A stretch of 64,000 nucleotides of DNA from Xanthomonas melonis (GTDB lineage Bacteria > Pseudomonadota > Gammaproteobacteria > Xanthomonadales > Xanthomonadaceae). Below, piece after piece: positions 59,985 to 64,000 of this stretch. The translations under genes and the position numbers were made by a program. Positions within the stretch are counted from its first letter, which is position 1, and every line of letters begins with the position of its first letter. The notes below the pieces were generated by a model. The model was not told where the DNA came from, made no database searches, and saw only the letters and a program-made list of their open reading frames with translations. The stretch lies in assembly GCF_020783655.1 (NCBI RefSeq), contig NZ_JAJGQH010000001.1, positions 310,001 through 374,000 on the forward strand, in the 5' to 3' direction.

Positions 59985-61231
59985 GGCTCGAACGCCGGCG
60001 CGGCTGGATGCAGATGGCCCAGGCCGTATACCTGGGCCCGCGTGCTGGGGGCGGCAGCGTCCGGCTGCGGCTCCAGCACCACCCACGCATTGGCCTGCAG
60101 CAACGGCGCCACGCGGAACGATTCCTGCTGCGGCAGGACCTGCACCGACAACTGGCCAGCGCCGTCGCACAGCAGGCGCGCACGCAGGTGTTGCCGCCAG
60201 ATCGGCCGTGCCTGCAACGGTGTCTGCAGGACCACCGGCAGACCCTGCTCCGGTGGCATGCCGAGCAGTCCGCGCAACATCGGCTCGACGAAAAACCGCA
60301 GCCCGGCAGCGCTCGCCATCGGATTGCCGGGCAGGCCGACATACAACACGCCATCGGGCAGCCGCGCCAGCAGTATCGGCTTGCCTGGCCGCACCGCCAC
60401 CTTATGGAACAGCAGCTGCGCACCGTGGCGGGCCAGCGCATCGGGGATGAAGTCGTAGCGGCCACGCGAGACCGCGCCGGTGCTGAGGATCAGCTCCGCG
60501 CCGGACCCGCGCGCCTGGGCCAGGGCGGCATCGAATGCCGCCACCTCGTCGCCCACCCGCCCCTGCCATACCGCTCGTGCACCGGCCGCACGTAGCTGGC
60601 CGACCAGATAGGCACTGGTGCCATCGCGGATCTGCCCAGGCTGCAGCGGCTGCGCGGGCTCGCCGACCAGCTCGCGACCGGTGGCGATCAGCGCCACACG
60701 TGGCTGCCGCACCACCTCCACGCGCGCGCAGCCCAGCGCTGCCAGCAGCAGGGCATGCGCCCCGCGCAGCACGGTACCGGCTGCGATCACTGGAGCGTCG
60801 ACGGCCACGTCCTCACCCCGGCGGCGGATGTGCTGGCCGGCGCGCGCATCCGCGCGCAGCCGAATACGGCCAAGGCGTGCGTCGTGCTGCGCCAGGATCT
60901 CGACCTGCTCGATCGGCACCACCGCATCGGCGGCTGCCGGCAGAGCGGCTCCCGTCATGATCTCCCACGCCGACCCGGCCGCATGCACCGCGTCCTCGCC
61001 TGCGGCCAGGCTGCCGGCGATGCGATGCTCGCTCCCTGCCGCCGCACCATGTCCGCCAGTGGCCAGCGCCACCCCATCCATCGCACTGTTGTCGAACGGC
61101 GGTAGCGCATCCGGGCTCAGCAGGGTCTGCGCCAGCACACGGCCCTGCGCATCGGCGCTGTCCACCCACTCGCTGGCGAGCGGCACCACCTGCTGGTGCA
61201 GGCACACAAGCGCCTCGGCATAGCTGATCAT
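59981..61231 (-). CDS. moeA: Molybdopterin molybdenumtransferase
   Basis: A 416-residue enzyme that inserts molybdate into adenylated molybdopterin. DALPPFDNSAMDGVAL is the family signature, and ADAVVPIEQVE, GRELVGEPAQPLQPGQIRDG and YVGLPGNPMASAAGLRFFVE are conserved. STGAVSRGRYDFIP corresponds to the usual TSGGVSVGDYD; it differs at several places, including an Arg for Val/Leu and an Arg for Asp, which is unusual for the family. It leads a three-gene transcript with mobA and the DUF7009-like gene. Its product supports the nearby nitrate reductase. Confidence 0.88.
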   Translation of the reverse strand: MISYAEALVCLHQQVVPLASEWVDSADAQGRVLAQTLLSPDALPPFDNSAMDGVALATGGHGAAAGSEHRIAGSLAAGEDAVHAAGSAWEIMTGAALPAAADAVVPIEQVEILAQHDARLGRIRLRADARAGQHIRRRGEDVAVDAPVIAAGTVLRGAHALLLAALGCARVEVVRQPRVALIATGRELVGEPAQPLQPGQIRDGTSAYLVGQLRAAGARAVWQGRVGDEVAAFDAALAQARGSGAELILSTGAVSRGRYDFIPDALARHGAQLLFHKVAVRPGKPILLARLPDGVLYVGLPGNPMASAAGLRFFVEPMLRGLLGMPPEQGLPVVLQTPLQARPIWRQHLRARLLCDGAGQLSVQVLPQQESFRVAPLLQANAWVVLEPQPDAAAPSTRAQVYGLGHLHPAAPAFEP

Positions 61232-61393
61232 GGGCAGGGCAATGGCCGGGTTGGGTGGATCACCCGGCTAGGATACCCGGCCATCCCCGTAGCGGATATC
61301 GAACCGGTCGCAGCGCGTACGCACGACTGGAGCGATGCGTACCGCTAGACATTGCTCGAACGCGCCGCCCACAGCGTGCCCGGCACAGTACGG

Positions 61394-61693
61394 ATGTCGC
61401 CCTCTTCGCTTTTGTTCATGAATTTTGTCGACAGCGTCGGCTGGCTCGCCAGCGCCGTGCTTATCGCCACCCTGATCCGGCAGATCTACAAACAGTGGTG
61501 CAGCGATCAGGGCCACGGCGTCTCGCGCTGGTTGTTCATCGGCCAGATCACCGCCTCGCTGTTGTTCATTCTCTACAGCGCGCTGGTGGGCAATGCGGTG
61601 TTCGTGGTCAGCAATGGATTGATCCTGGCCACCGGCATCACCGGCTATGTCTTGCAACGCATCAAGCGCAAGCGGCAAGGTGCACAGGCTTGA
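61394..61693 (+). CDS. SemiSWEET/PQ-loop-like small membrane protein
   Basis: A 99-residue protein with three hydrophobic helices: VDSVGWLASAVLIATLIRQI, WLFIGQITASLLFILYSALV and AVFVVSNGLILATGITGYVL. The three-helix plan, the early GW(L/I)AS motif and NxxLxxxxxxG fit the SemiSWEET/PQ-loop family, which transports sugars as dimers. The start is 61394 or 61418; both lack a strong ribosome site. It is divergent from moeA. Its substrate is unknown. Confidence 0.7.
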   Translation: MSPSSLLFMNFVDSVGWLASAVLIATLIRQIYKQWCSDQGHGVSRWLFIGQITASLLFILYSALVGNAVFVVSNGLILATGITGYVLQRIKRKRQGAQA

Positions 61694-61857
61694 GCACAGC
61701 GCATGGCGCGGACGTGTGTCCCGCCTCCGCGTGCCCGACCGCGCGACTACAGGCCGACTGCGCAGTCGTCACGCCAGGCCCCGAATCTTCAGGTATTACA
61801 CGTCCGCTCCGCTCGCTATGCGCCGTCCACACGCCGGCCGAGCGCTGCGACATGCGG

Positions 61858-62865
61858 TCAATCGCTCTTGCGAGTCGCTCGTCGCGCCGGCGGCCTGGGC
61901 GCCGCGGTTTTGCCCGCCGATGGTGGCTCCTGCCCCTGCTTGGGCGCGGTGGCACGGTGGCTGCGCGCGGACGAAACACCCGTTTTCGCTGGTCCGCCTG
62001 AGGCGCGCCTTGGCGCGGCGGGTTTGACGCCTGCACGCTTGCGCGATCCAGCCGATGCCGGCGGCGCATCGGTCGCGGGCAGCTGGAGCTGGACCCAGGT
62101 CGGCGCGTGATCGCTGGCCTTCTCCAAGGCCCGCACCCATTTGTCCACTCCCGCATCGCGCAGCCCGGGCGCCAGTGCGCGGTTGAGCAGCAGATGGTCG
62201 ATGCGCAGGCCACGATCGCGCGCGAAATGCTGGCGAAAATAATCCCAGAACGTATACACCGGTGCATCGCCATGAATGGCCTGCAAGGCATCGACCCAGC
62301 CCTGCGCCAGTAGCTGCGCGTAGCAGGCGCGGCTTTCCGGTTGCAGCAGCGCATCCCTGCGCCAGCCTTTCGGGTCGTAGATCTGCGCGTCGGTGGGCAC
62401 CACGTTGAAATCGCCGATCAAGATCGCCAGGTGCGGCAGATCCACCAACGTCTTGGCATGCCGCAGCAGACGCTGGAACCACTTCAACTTGTAGTCGAAC
62501 TTCGGCCCTGGCTGCGGATTGCCGTTGGGGAGATACAGGCAGCCCACCACGATTCCGTGGATGGCAGCCTCCAGATACCGACTCTGTGCATCGGCTGGGT
62601 CCCACGGCAGGCCGCGGCGGATCTCGATCGGCTCGGCGCCGCGCGCCAGCAGCGCCACCCCGTTCCAGGAACGCTGGCCGTGCCAGATCACCCCGTAACC
62701 CGCCTCGCGGATCGCCTGTTCCGGAAATGCGTCCTGGGTGCACTTGAGCTCCTGCAGACCCACGATGTCCGGCTGCTCGCGCCGCAACCATTCCAGTAGA
62801 TGCGGCAGGCGGCTGCCGATGCCGTTGACGTTGTAGGTGGCAATCCTGCGGGATGCGACGGACAT
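61858..62865 (-). CDS. xthA: Exodeoxyribonuclease III with basic C-terminal tail
   Basis: A 335-residue member of the exonuclease III/AP endonuclease family. RIATYNVNGIGSRLPHLLEW, IVGLQELKCTQDAFPEQAI, GCLYLPNGNP, LAILIGDFNVVPTDAQIYDP, GLRIDHLLLNRAL and ASDHAPTWVQLQL are the metal- and DNA-binding motifs, with the catalytic Asp-Asn pair and the final Asp-His. The canonical enzyme ends near residue 258. The remaining 75 residues are Lys/Arg/Pro/Ala-rich and probably disordered. It repairs abasic sites. Confidence 0.87.
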   Translation of the reverse strand: MSVASRRIATYNVNGIGSRLPHLLEWLRREQPDIVGLQELKCTQDAFPEQAIREAGYGVIWHGQRSWNGVALLARGAEPIEIRRGLPWDPADAQSRYLEAAIHGIVVGCLYLPNGNPQPGPKFDYKLKWFQRLLRHAKTLVDLPHLAILIGDFNVVPTDAQIYDPKGWRRDALLQPESRACYAQLLAQGWVDALQAIHGDAPVYTFWDYFRQHFARDRGLRIDHLLLNRALAPGLRDAGVDKWVRALEKASDHAPTWVQLQLPATDAPPASAGSRKRAGVKPAAPRRASGGPAKTGVSSARSHRATAPKQGQEPPSAGKTAAPRPPARRATRKSD

Positions 62866-63020
62866 GAAGGGATGGAAGTTGACGTGGATGACGAGCATCG
62901 TGGCAGCAGCATGAACGCCATGCTCAAGCGAAGTGAAGCTGCATGCAGCGGCGGCGTACTCACATGCCGCCGACTCCATGCATCCATAGTCTGAGGGATC
63001 GTCATCAGGAAGAAGATCCC

Positions 63021-63773
63021 ATGCACCCGTCCAGCTTGCTGCTGCCCCTGGCGCTATGCGCCGCATGTTCGCGCACTCCGTCGCCGGTCACGCCTCCCGG
63101 CGCTGAAGAAACCGCCAAGACCGATGTTCTGGAAGCCGGCGCCAAGGTGCTGCAATCCAACGGCCCGGTCGGCAAACTCGATATCTATCTGGTCGGCTTT
63201 CATCCCATGAAGGAGGCACCGAACGAGCAGATGGAAGCCCACCATTACTGTCATCAGGTGAACCAGGATCTTTCCCAGTGCGCGCTCTATGACGGCAATA
63301 CCGACGACGCGAACCTGACCGGCATCGAATACATCATTTCCGAAACGCTGTTCGCGCAGTTGCCGGAACACGAGCGCAGGTTCTGGCACCCGCACAATGG
63401 CGAAATACTCTCGGGCCAGTTGTCCGCGCCCAATCTTCCCTTGCTGGCGGAAAAGGAACTCATGCGCAGCAAGATGAACAGTTACGGCAAGACGTGGCAC
63501 ACCTGGCATTCGCAGAAGGGAACGGCGCCGGGCGACACATTGCCCCTGGGCGAACCGATGCTGGCATGGTCTTTCAATCGCGACGGCGAGATCCAGCAGC
63601 CACTGATCGAACGACGCGACAAGGCGGCTGCCGTTTCCACTGCAGAACGTCGTGCAAACCGCACAGACCTCACCGAACTCGCAAAACCGCAGCAGGGCGT
63701 CGATGCCTTGCGACGCCATTTCCCTAATCGCAAACCCATTCCCGGTGTCGTTGACGCTGAGGCAGCGCAATGA
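63021..63773 (+). CDS. DUF1264 (oil-body-associated-protein-like) lipoprotein
   Basis: A 250-residue protein with AGGAAGAAG before ATG 63021. The signal peptide ends in a lipobox (LCAAC, Cys16). The mature part matches DUF1264: LDIYLVGFHPMKEAPNEQME, HHYCHQVNQDLSQCALYDGN and ERRFWHPHNGEILSGQLSAP. This family resembles the plant seed oil-body-associated protein OBAP1; its bacterial role is unknown. It is divergent from exonuclease III, with about 155 bases between start codons. Confidence 0.82.
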   Translation: MHPSSLLLPLALCAACSRTPSPVTPPGAEETAKTDVLEAGAKVLQSNGPVGKLDIYLVGFHPMKEAPNEQMEAHHYCHQVNQDLSQCALYDGNTDDANLTGIEYIISETLFAQLPEHERRFWHPHNGEILSGQLSAPNLPLLAEKELMRSKMNSYGKTWHTWHSQKGTAPGDTLPLGEPMLAWSFNRDGEIQQPLIERRDKAAAVSTAERRANRTDLTELAKPQQGVDALRRHFPNRKPIPGVVDAEAAQ

Positions 63774-64000
63774 GGCGCTGCAAGCAGTAACGACGCGGCG
63801 ACCGCGCGGGTATGGTCCATCGCAGTGACGGCGTAGCGCTGCGACCAACCAACACCATGTGAGGTCGCTGCGTCCTGCGCGTTCCTGCAGACAGATCCGG
63901 CCCTCATGGATCAGCCCGCCGGTCGCTTCAGCGAAGCAGCCTGTCCTTTGCGTGCGAAAGATCGGCCGCATCTGCAGCTGGCCCGATCGCAACGAAACAG
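63774..64000. other. Window end, no supported gene
   Basis: About 227 bases after the DUF1264 gene. The long minus-strand frame here is a shadow of that gene. A neighbouring gene may begin beyond the window. Confidence 0.4.

Overview
The window looks like chromosomal DNA of a Xanthomonas or close relative in the Lysobacteraceae. The basis is high G+C coding, a TonB-dependent receptor, large autotransporters of this lineage, and a NasST-controlled nitrate assimilation operon with a sigma-54 promoter. This is judged from gene content only. I saw no rRNA, tRNA, insertion sequence, phage gene or CRISPR array.

Layout. 1-2.6 kb: the broken 3' end of an acyltransferase gene, then an AraC regulator divergent from a secreted esterase. 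2.7-15 kb: a lasso-peptide island. A TonB-dependent receptor and an ABC-2 transporter (two permeases, one ATPase) run rightward and meet tail to tail with leftward lasso genes: a 51-residue precursor (11439-11594) too small for routine ORF calling, a fused B protein and the lasso cyclase C. An uncharacterised protein with a ParB-like motif is divergent from the precursor, and an ABC exporter (D) lies beyond it. A 13-bp palindrome, GTTAY-N3-RTAAC, recurs before the receptor (twice), before the precursor, before the exporter and, with one mismatch, before the next membrane acyltransferase gene. It is probably the operator that ties the island together. The predicted core is AHSHGTLWDGIFPTTSP with an Ala1-Asp9 ring.

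15-28 kb: metabolic and envelope genes. These are a DUF1624 membrane protein, DUF1349, YqaA, a small periplasmic protein, an AraC regulator followed by an MFS transporter and an amidase, a sorbosone-dehydrogenase-like lipoprotein with a DUF2231 partner, an orphan response regulator, and an ArnC/ArnT-like glycosyltransferase pair. 29-42 kb: two convergent autotransporters. One is a lipoprotein subtilisin-type protease (925 aa); the other is a giant repetitive adhesin-like protein (3397 aa) with 64-residue, 85-residue and about 1.65-kb repeat levels. 43-47.5 kb: a GAF/degenerate GGDEF/EAL protein, an M14 carboxypeptidase, a DUF892 protein and a KGG stress protein.

48-61 kb: nitrate assimilation. 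The leftward operon encodes nitrate transporter, NirB, NirD, assimilatory nitrate reductase and CobA. It starts from a sigma-54 promoter whose leader RNA carries three hairpins with identical AACGGC hexaloops, the last overlapping an intrinsic terminator. This is the expected target of the ANTAR protein NasT, encoded with its nitrate sensor NasS just upstream. A divergent CysG-like protein with a shrunken methyltransferase domain makes siroheme with CobA, and MoeA and MobA supply molybdenum cofactor. 61-64 kb: a SemiSWEET-like protein, an exonuclease III and a DUF1264 lipoprotein.
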